A stretch of DNA of 37,166 bases from positions 1 through 37,166 of the forward strand of contig LUZF01000022.1 of the NCBI GenBank assembly GCA_001602865.1. Direction: 5' to 3'. Under the pieces are notes generated by a model, which ran no database searches, was not told where the DNA came from, and saw only the letters and a list, made by a program, of their open reading frames with translations. Shown piece after piece: positions 24,911 to 32,429 of this stretch. Both the position numbers and the translations under genes were made by a program. Every line of letters starts with the position of its first letter. Positions within the stretch are counted from its first letter, which is position 1. Source of the stretch: Bacteroidales bacterium Bact_14 (GTDB lineage: Bacteria > Bacteroidota > Bacteroidia > Bacteroidales > UBA932).

Positions 24911-26218
24911 CTAAGTGTTCTGGAGGGCGCCGGCGAGGAACTGATCGTAGGCGCTCATATCCATCAGGCCGTGGCCGGAGAGGTTGAAGAGAATCACCTT
25001 CTCTTCGCCTGTTTCCTTGCACTTCAGGGCCTCATTGACAGTTGCGGCAATGGCATGGCAGGACTCCGGAGCCGGGATGATGCCTTCGGACTGGGCGAAG
25101 AGCACGCCGGCGGAGAAGGAATCCTGCTGGGCGATGTCGACCGCCTCCATCAGGCCGTCCTTCAGGAGCTGCGAGACGATCGTACCGGCGCCGTGGTAAC
25201 GGAGGCCGCCGGCGTGGATCAGCGCGGGCTTGAAGTCGTGGCCGAGGGAGTACATCGGGAGGAGCGGGGTATAACCGGCCTCGTCGCCGAAGTCGTACAT
25301 AAACTTACCCTGGGTCAGCTTCGGGCAGGATTTCGGCTCCGCGGCGATGTAGCGGGTCTGCTTGCCCTCGAGGAGGGTGTGGCGCATAAACGGATACGCG
25401 ATGCCGCTGAAGTTGGAACCGCCGCCGAAGCAGGCGATGATGATGTCCGGGTACTCCCCTGCCATCGCCATCTGCTTCTCGGCCTCGAGGCCGATGACTG
25501 TCTGGTGGAGCGAGACGTGGCTGAGGACGGAGCCGAGGGTGTACTTGCAGTTCGGGGTCATCTGGGCCAGTTCGACCGCTTCGGAGATCGCGGTGCCGAG
25601 GGAGCCCTGGTGGTTCGGATCACGCGTGAGGATGTCCTTGCCGGCGCGGGTCGACATCGACGGCGAAGGGGTCACCTGGGAGCCGAAGACCTGCATCACG
25701 CTGCGGCGGTAAGGCTTCTGCTCATAGCTGATCTTGACCTGGTAGACGGCGGATTCGATGCCGAACACCTTCGCGGCATAGGCCAGCGCGGCACCCCACT
25801 GACCGGCGCCGGTCTCGGTTGTTAAGTTCGTAACTCCCTGCTGCTTCGCATAATAGGCCTGCGGAAGCGCGGAGTTGATTTTGTGGGAACCGAGGGGGTT
25901 GACGCTCTCATTCTTGAAATAGATGTGGGCGGGCGTCCCGAGGGCTTCCTCCAGGCCGTAGGCGCGCACGAGCGGCGTGCTGCGGTAATAGGCGTACTTC
26001 TCCCGGACGGCTTCCGGGATGTCGATCCAGGCGTCAGTCTGGTTCAGTTCCTGCCGCGCACACTCCTCGCAGAAGATCGGGAAAAGGTCTTCCGCCTTCA
26101 GGGGCTGCTTTGTCGCCGGATGGATCGGGGGCATGGGCTTGTTCTTCATGTCCGCCTGGATGTTGTACCATTGCTTCGGAATCTCGGTTTCCGGGAGAAT
26201 AAAACGCTTCTGTTTCAT
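24911..26218 (-). CDS. trpB: Tryptophan synthase beta chain, TrpB2 type
   Basis: 435 residues, longer than the usual ~400-residue TrpB1, with the TrpB2-type N-terminal extension (PKQWYNIQADM). The PLP-binding lysine is in NPLGSHKINSALPQA and the phosphate-binding loop is FGGGSNFSGIAYPF. It makes tryptophan from indole and serine. TrpB2 proteins often lack a TrpA partner, and no other trp gene is in the window, so indole salvage is likely. The gene stands alone, preceded by a leader peptide with two adjacent Trp codons and an attenuator (separate entries). That arrangement implies its expression answers to charged tRNA-Trp and supports a genuine role in tryptophan supply. Confidence 0.92.
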   Translation of the reverse strand: MKQKRFILPETEIPKQWYNIQADMKNKPMPPIHPATKQPLKAEDLFPIFCEECARQELNQTDAWIDIPEAVREKYAYYRSTPLVRAYGLEEALGTPAHIYFKNESVNPLGSHKINSALPQAYYAKQQGVTNLTTETGAGQWGAALAYAAKVFGIESAVYQVKISYEQKPYRRSVMQVFGSQVTPSPSMSTRAGKDILTRDPNHQGSLGTAISEAVELAQMTPNCKYTLGSVLSHVSLHQTVIGLEAEKQMAMAGEYPDIIIACFGGGSNFSGIAYPFMRHTLLEGKQTRYIAAEPKSCPKLTQGKFMYDFGDEAGYTPLLPMYSLGHDFKPALIHAGGLRYHGAGTIVSQLLKDGLMEAVDIAQQDSFSAGVLFAQSEGIIPAPESCHAIAATVNEALKCKETGEEKVILFNLSGHGLMDMSAYDQFLAGALQNT

Positions 26219-26243
26219 TGTTGTAAGGTTTTATGGGGAAAAT

Positions 26244-26268
26244 AAAAAAGGCCGTCCTTCCAGGGCGG
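26244..26268 (-). terminator. trp attenuator: terminator hairpin (segments 3:4)
   Basis: On the minus strand CCGCCCT-GGA-AGGACGG (one C-A mismatch), then CC and six T residues, forms an intrinsic terminator 25 nt before the trpB2 start. Segment 3 (CCGCCC, 26263-26268) can instead pair perfectly with GGGCGG (segment 2, 26324-26329) at the end of the leader peptide ORF, which would break the terminator. Segment 2 can in turn pair with CGTCCG (segment 1, 26342-26347) directly after the Trp codons. Confidence 0.78.
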
Positions 26269-26317
26269 TCTCGCTACTATATCTTCGCCGGATTATACCC
26301 GGCACATACTTGCACGC

Positions 26318-26389
26318 TTAGTTCCGCCCGGAAATATCTTTCGGACGCCACCAGCTGAAAACAGCCGCTATGGAACTCTTTGCGATCAT
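26318..26389 (-). CDS. trpL: trp leader peptide with tandem Trp codons
   Basis: A 23-codon ORF too short for the track: MIAKSSIAAVFSWWRPKDISGRN, stop TAA. Two adjacent TGG codons lie at 26348-26353. Immediately after them comes segment 1 of the attenuator, and the last codons (TCC GGG CGG AAC) overlap segment 2, so a ribosome reaching the stop would cover segment 2 and let the terminator form, while one stalled at the Trp codons would cover segment 1 and let segments 2 and 3 pair. This is the classical ribosome-mediated layout. The ORF lies just downstream of a Bacteroidota-type promoter. It is an assignment from sequence logic; similarity between leader peptides is not expected. Confidence 0.8.
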   Translation of the reverse strand: MIAKSSIAAVFSWWRPKDISGRN

Positions 26390-26397
26390 CACTTCTG

Positions 26398-26428
26398 CAA
26401 AACTATAATAAAATAATTAAAAAAGCAA
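26398..26428 (-). promoter_or_regulatory. Promoter of the trp leader-trpB2 transcript
   Basis: The minus strand has TTG (26426-26428), a 20-nt AT-rich spacer and TAGTTTTG (26398-26405), close to the Bacteroidota consensus. The box ends 8 nt before the leader-peptide ATG, so the transcript would have almost no 5' UTR. Its upstream element overlaps the edge of the 14 bp palindrome shared with the divergent esterase gene. Confidence 0.6.
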
Positions 26429-26440
26429 CATTTAAATGTT
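26427..26440. promoter_or_regulatory. 14 bp perfect palindrome between divergent promoters
   Basis: AACATTTAAATGTT is identical to its own reverse complement. It overlaps the upstream element of the trp leader promoter and touches the first base of the esterase -7 box, so a dimeric protein bound there would affect both. No candidate regulator is encoded nearby, and AT-rich palindromes of this size can occur by chance in promoter DNA. Confidence 0.35.
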
Positions 26441-26447
26441 ATCTTTG
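26440..26447 (+). promoter_or_regulatory. -7 box of the esterase lipoprotein gene
   Basis: TATCTTTG is a full TAnnTTTG match 21 nt before the ATG at 26469. It lies inside the track ORF that starts at 26436, which argues for the downstream ATG as the true start. The -33 position reads TTAA instead of TTTG. Confidence 0.5.
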
Positions 26448-26468
26448 GACAAAACAAGATTCCAGCTT

Positions 26469-27746
26469 ATGAAACGACTCCTGCTCCTTGCCGTCCCTGC
26501 GATGCTCCTCGCAGGCGCGTGCGCCAAGAATGTCCCCACCGTGGTTGAAAGCATCGACGCCTATACGAGCGTCGGCGATACCGGCATCCTCGTGGATGCC
26601 ATCGAGATTACCGTCGCGGACGCGCGGTCCATCCGCGGCCTGAAAGCGGCCGATTTCGACATCGTCTGCAACGTCCCGGACGGGCAGGTCGACAAGGAGA
26701 CCGGCGGTCCCCTGAAGGAGTATGAGGACGACGGCATCGTCGTCAGCCGCAAGGGCAAGACCCTCCGCATCGCGGCGAATCCCTTCTCCATCAACGGGAT
26801 GCGCGGCGAGAACTATCGCCGCCTGCCCTGGAAGCTCGTCTGCAGCGCCGATACGCTCCTCAACGTCGACCTCCAGAAAGTGACCAACCGCCACACGGCG
26901 GTCCTGGACGACTGCATCCAGGGTTCCTTTACATACGCGGGTATCACGCGCGAGTATATGCTCTACCTTCCCAGGGACAAGAAGGGTGAGACGCTGAAGA
27001 ACGTGCCGCTCCTCGTCTGGCAGATCGGCGGCGGCGAATACAACCGCGACCTCTGGACGGCCGCGACCGCCAACCGCTGCCTCGTCTCCCTGCCGACGCA
27101 GGGCGTTCCCTGCGCGACCCTGGTCTTCGCCATCGCGAACCCCAACTATACCTACAGCGCCTCCCTCTATCCGGACCGCATCGAGCTCGTGGACCGCAAC
27201 AACGCCCTCCAGATGGCCTTCATCGACACGCTCATCGCGGACGGGACCGTCGACGGCAGCCGCGTCTTCTGCGCGGGCGCTTCGAGCGGCGGCGGCTGTA
27301 CGATGCGCTTCGTGATGCAGTTCCCGGACCGTTTCAAGGCGGCCATCCCCTGCTGCTCGATGGACCCGATCGTCCCGATCCACCGCGTCGAGGAGAAGTA
27401 TCCCGGCCAGTTCGCGGATGACGTCGAGAAGGCGTTCCAGGGCCAGGTATATAAGTGGAACGGCAACGAGATGGCCCTCGCGGACATCGATACCCAGGCT
27501 TTCGTGAAGCTCCCGCTCTACTTCGTCCACGCGGAGTCCGACCGGACCTGCAAGGTCGCGAGCACCTATGCCTATTACGAGGCGAGAAAAAGACTGGGCG
27601 CCACCAACGACCGGGTTGCGATCTTTGATGACGCCTATATGCAGTCTTATGGCATCAGTCCGATGATTACCCATTTCTCCTGGGTTCCGCTCCTCGACGA
27701 TTATTCCGAGGGAACGGCCATGGACTGGCTTGTGAAGCAGCTGTAA
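26469..27746 (+). CDS. Alpha/beta-hydrolase (esterase-like) lipoprotein
   Basis: The start is set at MKRLLLLAVPAMLLAGAC, a lipoprotein-type leader (Cys18), because the earlier track ATG overlaps the promoter; this gives 425 residues. Residues 25-145 look like a beta-rich N-terminal domain. The rest fits an alpha/beta hydrolase of the esterase/PHB-depolymerase-like kind: nucleophile elbow GASSGGG (Ser272), likely acid in HAESDRTCKV, likely His in THFSWVPLLDD near the C-terminus. Proteins like this are often annotated as putative peptidases or feruloyl-type esterases in Bacteroidota; the substrate here is unknown. It is a single-gene unit, divergent from trpB2, with its stop 6 bp from the convergent nitroreductase stop. 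Confidence 0.75.
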   Translation: MKRLLLLAVPAMLLAGACAKNVPTVVESIDAYTSVGDTGILVDAIEITVADARSIRGLKAADFDIVCNVPDGQVDKETGGPLKEYEDDGIVVSRKGKTLRIAANPFSINGMRGENYRRLPWKLVCSADTLLNVDLQKVTNRHTAVLDDCIQGSFTYAGITREYMLYLPRDKKGETLKNVPLLVWQIGGGEYNRDLWTAATANRCLVSLPTQGVPCATLVFAIANPNYTYSASLYPDRIELVDRNNALQMAFIDTLIADGTVDGSRVFCAGASSGGGCTMRFVMQFPDRFKAAIPCCSMDPIVPIHRVEEKYPGQFADDVEKAFQGQVYKWNGNEMALADIDTQAFVKLPLYFVHAESDRTCKVASTYAYYEARKRLGATNDRVAIFDDAYMQSYGISPMITHFSWVPLLDDYSEGTAMDWLVKQL

Positions 27747-27752
27747 GCCGCT

Positions 27753-28385
27753 TTAATCCACGAATTTGATCTTGCTGAGGTCGCGCGGGCGCGGCTCCGG
27801 AGACTCGTCCGGATAGCCGATGCCGATGACGTACAGCAGGCGGTAGCCTTCCGGGAAGTCCAGCTTCTTCAGGAACGGGGCCGCCTGCGGATTCGTGTTC
27901 ATAAACATCACGGGACCCGCCATGCAGCAGGTGCCGAGGCCCAGCGAATAGGCCGCGAGCATAATATTCTCGCCCAGCAGGCCGCAGTCGATCGCGGAGA
28001 ACTGGTTCTCCGGGGCGGCGACGGCGATGAACGCCGGGGCGTTGCGGAACATATTCTTGAAGTTCGGGTCGTTCTCGACCATCCGCGGATTCGCTTTCTT
28101 ATAAATCTCGCTGAGATCGTTGATATACTTCGCGTCGTCGACGATGCGGACGGCCCAGTTCTGGGCGTTCATCGCGTTCGGAGCCCAGACGCCGCATTCG
28201 GCGACCTGCTGGAGGAGTTCCCGCGGAACGGCGGTGTCCTTGTAGGCGCGGATGGCGCGGCGGTTCATAATGGCTTCGATGACGGGGTTGCCGTCGCCTT
28301 CCGCCGGGGCTGCGGAGGCGTTCTTGCAGGCGCCGGTCAGCACAAGGGCGAACAGGGCTGCGCAGGAAATCAATAACTTTTTCAT
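27753..28385 (-). CDS. Nitroreductase-family flavoenzyme with lipoprotein signal
   Basis: The 210-residue protein shows the nitroreductase fold: NRRAIRAYKDTAVPRELLQQVAECGVWAPNAMNAQNWAVRIV at the N-terminus (FMN contacts), DCGLLGENIMLAAYSLGLGTCCMAG in the core helix and LLYVIGIGYPDESP near the end. Unusually it begins with MKKLLISCAALFALVLTGAC, a hydrophobic leader with a lipobox-like Cys20 and a low-complexity linker, implying attachment to a membrane outside the cytoplasm. Nitroreductases are normally cytosolic NAD(P)H enzymes, so the electron source would be different. It is the last gene of the leftward GNAT-phosphoesterase-SPFH-nitroreductase run, 20 nt after the SPFH gene. Confidence 0.85.
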   Translation of the reverse strand: MKKLLISCAALFALVLTGACKNASAAPAEGDGNPVIEAIMNRRAIRAYKDTAVPRELLQQVAECGVWAPNAMNAQNWAVRIVDDAKYINDLSEIYKKANPRMVENDPNFKNMFRNAPAFIAVAAPENQFSAIDCGLLGENIMLAAYSLGLGTCCMAGPVMFMNTNPQAAPFLKKLDFPEGYRLLYVIGIGYPDESPEPRPRDLSKIKFVD

Positions 28386-28405
28386 TTTAAAGCAATTTAG
28401 AATTA

Positions 28406-29332
28406 TCAGTTGGAACCGGAGTTGACGACCGGCTGGGCGGGTTCGTCGCCGCAGAGGACGACCAGCAGGTTGCTGACCATCGCGGCCTTGCGCTCTTCGT
28501 TAAGGTCGACGACGCCCTGGTCCTTGAGCTTGTCGAGGGCCATCTTGACCATGCTGACGGCGCCGTCGACGATCTTCTCGCGGGCGGCGATGATGGCGTC
28601 CGCCTGCTGGCGGCGCAGCATCACGGCGGCGATTTCCGGCGCGTAGGCGAGGTAGTTGATCCGGGCTTCGATGATGTGCATGCCGGCCATCGAGAGGCGC
28701 TCGTTCAGCGTCTTCTCGAGGCGTTCATTGATCTCTTCGGCGTTGCTGCGGAGGGTCAGTTCGTCCGCATGGTCCGCATTGTCGTAGGCGTAGCAGCCGG
28801 CGACCTGACGGAGCGCGGCGTCGCTCTGGACGCGCACGAAGTTCTCGAAGGCCTTGGCGAGGCCGCGGGAGACGCTGCCTCCCTGGGCGCCCGGCGCCGC
28901 GAGCGACTGGCTGTCAATCTCGAAGAGGGCCTTGTACGTATCCTGGAGCTTCCAGACGAGGACCATACCGATCATCACCGGGTTGCCGGCCTTGTCATTG
29001 ACCTTGATCGGCTCCGGGTTCAGGTTGCGGGCGCGCAGGCTGACTTTCTTCTTCGAAAGCAGGAAGCTGACCCAGTAGAAACCGGTCTTGGAGAAAGTGC
29101 CCTTGTATTTGCCGAAGAAGACGAGGACGCAGGCCTCGTTCGGCTCCAGCTTGATGAAGCCCGAGCAACCGAAGATGAAGAGGAGCAGGAAGGCGATGCC
29201 GCAGGCGACCTTGCAGACCGACTCGCCGGGAACGAGCAGCAGGATGGCGCACGCCAGGATGGCGAGCAGGACGAGCAGGGCGAGGAAGCCGTTGACCACC
29301 AAGCCTTTGTAAGAGAATTCCTTGTTTTCCAT
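28406..29332 (-). CDS. SPFH/band 7-domain membrane protein
   Basis: 308 residues. Two hydrophobic segments at the N-terminus ([19 protein letters not shown] and [19 protein letters not shown]) are followed by an SPFH domain ([50 protein letters not shown]). A helical region follows ([58 protein letters not shown]) that resembles stomatin-like oligomerisation helices. Such proteins form large membrane rings and organise membrane domains or control proteases; the role here is unknown. The C-terminus has no extra domain. It sits between a phosphoesterase and a nitroreductase gene with gaps of about 20 nt. Confidence 0.88.
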   Translation of the reverse strand: MENKEFSYKGLVVNGFLALLVLLAILACAILLLVPGESVCKVACGIAFLLLFIFGCSGFIKLEPNEACVLVFFGKYKGTFSKTGFYWVSFLLSKKKVSLRARNLNPEPIKVNDKAGNPVMIGMVLVWKLQDTYKALFEIDSQSLAAPGAQGGSVSRGLAKAFENFVRVQSDAALRQVAGCYAYDNADHADELTLRSNAEEINERLEKTLNERLSMAGMHIIEARINYLAYAPEIAAVMLRRQQADAIIAAREKIVDGAVSMVKMALDKLKDQGVVDLNEERKAAMVSNLLVVLCGDEPAQPVVNSGSN

Positions 29333-29351
29333 ATCCTTGATTATTAGTTAA

Positions 29352-30698
29352 TTATCTTGCTTTGAACACTTTCTCGTCGAGGATGCCGCCGGTCTTGACG
29401 TTGTGGACGCGGACCTTCAGCTGCCGGCCTTCGACGAAGCCTTCGATAACCGTCGGGAAACTGGTCTCGTTCGTGAGGTTCGGGCCGCCGCCGACCATCT
29501 GCGCCCATTTGCGCGTCCCGTCGGGGGCGTCGAAGCGGTACTTGTGCTGGTGGGCCGTGATGATCAGCTGGCATCCGGCTTTCTGGAGCAGCGGGGTCCA
29601 GAGATTGGCGCAGGTACGCTGCCACATCGCGAAATCGTGCGTGTACTGCGGGTCCTTGTCCGCAGGAGCGACATCGCCGGGGTTCATCTTCGGATCCGGG
29701 TCGAAGAGCGGGATGTGGCAGAAGGCGACGAGGAAGGGCGCCTTCGCGATCTCCTTGCGCTTCAGCACGTCCGCAAGCCAGACGGCCTGCGCCTCGCGGT
29801 AGGCGGCGCTGTTGAAGAGGCCCGCGAAGATCGGGTTCGAGTCCATTTTGTCCTCCGCAGTGTCGAGGCCGATCATCGCGATGTCGCCCATCCGGACGGC
29901 GAAGTTGCGGCCGAGGTCCCAGTCGCGCGGCGAACGCTCCTCCGGCTGGCGGAACATCAGGACGCGGTCGATGTGGCGGTTCGCCATTCCGCGGGAGTCG
30001 TGGTTGCCGGGGCTGAAGAGGACCGGGAGCTGCGCGGCATAGTCCGGGCGGTCGATCGGCGGGTTCAGGAAGATGCGGACCTGGCTGTCGATGTTCTCCT
30101 CGACGTTGGTCGCATCGCCGTTCCAGACGAGGCAGGAAGGGGCCAGGGAGGCCACCTTGTCGATGGTTTTGGTAAAGGCGTCGAACTTGGCGTGGGTGTC
30201 GTTGATGACGCAGAAACGGGCTTGCGCACCGGGGCCGGCGGTCGTAAAGGAATAGACGCGCGGATCTTCCTCGTTGCCGAGGACCTTCATGTCGTAGCCG
30301 CCCTTGTAGCTGATGTGGTCGGCGCCGATCCGGTAGTAGTACTTCGTCGCCGGCTTGAGGCCCGTGATGCGGACGAGCATCACCTTGTCGTTGACGTCCG
30401 TAATGCGGTAGCCGCCGCACTTGACACGCCTCGCGCCGGACATATCCGGGCGCTCGGAGATGTCGGCATAGCCGTTCGCCATATCGCTGACGCTGAATGC
30501 AATGCCGATGCTCGTCGCAGCGTAGTTCTGCAGCATCGGCGCGGAGGTGATGAGCTTCCCGTCAGCGGCGGGAGCGGCGTTCGAAGCGGCTGCCGCCGGC
30601 GTCGCCTTCTCCCCGGCGCCCAGCACCTGGGGCGCTACGACGCCCGCCGCGGCCAGCGTCGCCGAATCCCGGAGGAATTGTCTTCTGTCCATTTTCAT
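29352..30698 (-). CDS. Tat-exported calcineurin-like metallophosphoesterase
   Basis: 448 residues. The N-terminus MKMDRRQFLRDSATLAAAGVVAPQVLGAG carries a twin-arginine motif (RRQFL), so export after folding is expected. Residues about 45-140 resemble the fibronectin-like N-terminal domain of purple acid phosphatases (TGLKPATKYYYRIGADHISYKGGYDMKVL). The catalytic domain has the metal motifs in order: INDTHAKFD, WNGDATN, FSPGNHDSRG, CHIPLFDPD and TAHQHKYRF. The final His pair reads AHQH where GHxH is usual. It could be a phosphatase or a nucleotidase; substrate unknown. An in-frame ATG at 30692 would also keep the Tat signal. It follows the GNAT gene by 3 nt. Confidence 0.88.
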   Translation of the reverse strand: MKMDRRQFLRDSATLAAAGVVAPQVLGAGEKATPAAAASNAAPAADGKLITSAPMLQNYAATSIGIAFSVSDMANGYADISERPDMSGARRVKCGGYRITDVNDKVMLVRITGLKPATKYYYRIGADHISYKGGYDMKVLGNEEDPRVYSFTTAGPGAQARFCVINDTHAKFDAFTKTIDKVASLAPSCLVWNGDATNVEENIDSQVRIFLNPPIDRPDYAAQLPVLFSPGNHDSRGMANRHIDRVLMFRQPEERSPRDWDLGRNFAVRMGDIAMIGLDTAEDKMDSNPIFAGLFNSAAYREAQAVWLADVLKRKEIAKAPFLVAFCHIPLFDPDPKMNPGDVAPADKDPQYTHDFAMWQRTCANLWTPLLQKAGCQLIITAHQHKYRFDAPDGTRKWAQMVGGGPNLTNETSFPTVIEGFVEGRQLKVRVHNVKTGGILDEKVFKAR

Positions 30699-30701
30699 AG
30701 C

Positions 30702-31214
30702 TTATGAGTCTTTTTCCGTAAGTTTCTGGTAGGCAAGGCGTTCGTCGCCGCTCTCGAGGTAGATGATCCCGCAGTAGGTGAAGCCGTAGCGGGCGATGCA
30801 ATGCTGCATGATCCTGTTGTCGCGGTGGGTGTCGATGCGCAGGTTGCCGTCGCGCGCGCTGCACCAATCGAGGATGGAGACGAAGACGCCGTGGGCGTCG
30901 GGGATGCTGCCGATGCGGTGGATGACGTGGTAGGGACGCGTATCGTCGAGCCAGGCGCCGCCTTCAATATAGGAATAGGTCGGCTCCGGGGACGGACGGA
31001 AGGCGAAGTAGGCGACGGGCGCGCCGTCGTCCTCGACGACGAAGCCCGCGCCGAGCCGGAAGTCCTCCCGGAGGACCTCCGGGGTCGGATACCCGTCCAC
31101 CCACTGGTGGAGGTTCCCGGAGGCGCGCATAATGCCTTTCGCGGCCTCCAGCACCCGGAGGATGGCCGGAAGGTCCGCTTCCCGCGCCGCGCGTATTTCC
31201 CGTCTTGCGTCCAT
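30702..31214 (-). CDS. GNAT-family N-acetyltransferase
   Basis: I use the ATG at 31214 (MDARREIRAAREADLPAILRVLEAAKGIMRASG), the normal GNAT opening; the track start is an upstream TTG within the promoter. About 170 residues. The core has strand DGAPVAYFAFRP, acceptor-side text YSYIEGGAWLDDTRPYHVIHRIGSIPDAHGVFVSILDWC in place of the usual Q/RxxGxG/A loop, and RIDTHRDNRIMQHCIARYGFTYCGIIYL. The acetyl-CoA loop is therefore atypical, though this variant is common in small Bacteroidota and Firmicutes GNATs. Acceptor unknown. It is the first gene of the leftward operon ending in the nitroreductase. Confidence 0.8.
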   Translation of the reverse strand: MDARREIRAAREADLPAILRVLEAAKGIMRASGNLHQWVDGYPTPEVLREDFRLGAGFVVEDDGAPVAYFAFRPSPEPTYSYIEGGAWLDDTRPYHVIHRIGSIPDAHGVFVSILDWCSARDGNLRIDTHRDNRIMQHCIARYGFTYCGIIYLESGDERLAYQKLTEKDS

Positions 31215-31221
31215 ATCCTTA

Positions 31222-31229
31222 CAAATATA
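31222..31229 (-). promoter_or_regulatory. Possible -7 box for the GNAT operon
   Basis: The minus strand has TATATTTG directly after the T-run of the tRNA terminator (TTTTTTTTGTATATTTG). It lies 7 nt before the chosen ATG, implying a leaderless or near-leaderless mRNA. No TTTG is found 19-20 nt upstream. Confidence 0.4.
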
Positions 31230-31230
31230 C

Positions 31231-31260
31231 AAAAAAAACCGTCCCGGGAATCGGGACGGT
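31231..31260 (-). terminator. Intrinsic terminator of the tRNA-Val transcript
   Basis: The minus strand reads ACCGTCCC, a 7-nt loop, GGGACGGT and a run of T: a perfect 8 bp stem with a U-tract, starting 11 nt after the tRNA 3' end. It separates the tRNA from the GNAT operon. Confidence 0.85.
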
Positions 31261-31271
31261 ATCTGGGTTTG

Positions 31272-31346
31272 TGAGGATTACTGGATTTGAACCAGTGACC
31301 TCTTGCCTGTCAAGCAAGCGCTCTGAACCAACTGAGCTAAACCCTC
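31272..31346 (-). tRNA. tRNA-Val (anticodon GAC)
   Basis: The minus strand folds into a full cloverleaf of 75 nt. Acceptor GAGGGTT/AATCCTC (one G-U) with discriminator A; D arm GCTC...GAGC; anticodon stem CTTGC/GCAAG with loop TTGACAG, anticodon GAC (reads GUC and GUU); variable loop AGGTC; T arm ACTGG-TTCAAAT-CCAGT. The 3' CCA is not encoded, so it must be added after transcription. Confidence 0.93.
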
Positions 31347-31361
31347 ATTGATTTGGGATTG

Positions 31362-31393
31362 CAAAGTAAGGGAAAAAAACTCAATCCTCCAAA
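31362..31393 (-). promoter_or_regulatory. Promoter of the tRNA-Val gene
   Basis: The minus strand has TTTG (31390-31393), 20 nt, then TTACTTTG (31362-31369), one base off TAnnTTTG. The predicted start falls a few nt before the tRNA 5' end at 31346, as expected for a tRNA gene. Confidence 0.6.
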
Positions 31394-31399
31394 TAAAAC

Positions 31400-32428
31400 T
31401 CAATCCAAATCGACGATGACTTTCATCGAGGTCTCGCGGTCCGTATCGATGAACTGATACGCAGCATTGTAGTCCTCGAAGGCGAAGTGCTTGCTAATGA
31501 GCGGTTCCAGGTGGACCGAGCCGCGGTGGACGAAGTCGATGGCGTCCAGGTAGTCCTCGTGGCGGTACATCATCGTGCCGATGAGCCGGAGCTCGTGCTC
31601 GCCCAGGTAGAACATACTCAGCGCCGGATCCTTCTCGAAGACGGCTACGACGACGATGTCCCCGCCCTTCTCGATGGCTTCCATCAGCGAACGGATCGAA
31701 GATTCGACGCCGGCGACCTCGAAGCCGACCTGGAAGCCCTCGTCCCCGAAGATTTCCTTCGCGCCGTCCTTCAGGGACTTGTCGCGCACGTTCAGCGTAT
31801 GCGGAATCCCGCATTCGCGGGCCTTGGCGAGGCGGAAGTCGCTGACGTCCGTAATGAGGACGTCCCGCGCGCCGCGCGCCAGGCAGAACTGTGCGACGAG
31901 GTTGCCGATCGTGCCGGCGCCGCTGACGACGACGTTTTTGCCGCGGAGGTCCGTGCGGCGGCTGGCATGCGCGCCGACGGCCGCTGGCTCGACCATCGCC
32001 CCGAAATCAGCGTTCATCCCCTCCGGAAGCACGACGATGCGGTCCTCGTCCATCACGAAGTAGTCCTGGGCCACGCCGTCGGCCTGGAAGGCCTGGACGC
32101 GCAGGTGCTCGCAGACGTTATACTGCCCGCGCTTGCAGGGGTTGCATTCGCCGCAGACGAGCTGCGGGCGCGCCGTGACGGCGTCGCCGGGCTTGCAGGC
32201 ACGCACGTCCGCGCCGCAGGCGACCACGACGGCCGAATACTCGTGGCCCTGCACGACGGGATAGAAGGTCGCGGGGTGCGTTCCGTGGTAGGAATGGATC
32301 TCGCTGCCGCAGATGCCGATGCGGCGGATGCGGAGGAGGACCTGGTGGGGGCCGAGGCGCTCGGCGCCCGGGGCGGGCACTTCCCGGAATTCCAGGGTCC
32401 GGGGTGCGGTCAGGACGACTTGTCTCAT
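31400..32428 (-). CDS. Zinc-dependent alcohol/polyol dehydrogenase (MDR family)
   Basis: 342 residues, typical for medium-chain dehydrogenases of the sorbitol/idonate/threonine type. Catalytic zinc region RIGICGSEIHSYHG and VQGHEYSAVV; four-cysteine structural zinc loop CGECNPCKRGQYNVC; Rossmann NAD-binding motif VVVSGAGTIGNLVAQFCLARGA with an acidic residue after the second strand (ITDVSDFRL), which favours NAD over NADP. It probably oxidises a polyol or sugar acid. The symporter gene upstream (1 nt gap) belongs to a family carrying sugars and hexuronides, so the two likely form a small uptake-and-oxidation operon. Exact substrate open. Confidence 0.88.
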   Translation of the reverse strand: MRQVVLTAPRTLEFREVPAPGAERLGPHQVLLRIRRIGICGSEIHSYHGTHPATFYPVVQGHEYSAVVVACGADVRACKPGDAVTARPQLVCGECNPCKRGQYNVCEHLRVQAFQADGVAQDYFVMDEDRIVVLPEGMNADFGAMVEPAAVGAHASRRTDLRGKNVVVSGAGTIGNLVAQFCLARGARDVLITDVSDFRLAKARECGIPHTLNVRDKSLKDGAKEIFGDEGFQVGFEVAGVESSIRSLMEAIEKGGDIVVVAVFEKDPALSMFYLGEHELRLIGTMMYRHEDYLDAIDFVHRGSVHLEPLISKHFAFEDYNAAYQFIDTDRETSMKVIVDLD

Positions 32429-32429
32429 A

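Noticed and set aside
26271-26320. T-box or riboswitch in the trpB2 leader
   Set aside because: No T-box sequence or specifier domain was seen. The GCCGG/CCGGC hairpin here fits as the loop of the antiterminator, and the leader peptide with Trp codons explains the region better.
31272-31346. tRNA-Asp (from the GTC visible on the plus strand)
   Set aside because: The gene folds on the minus strand; the seven-base loop TTGACAG places GAC, a valine anticodon, at positions 34-36.
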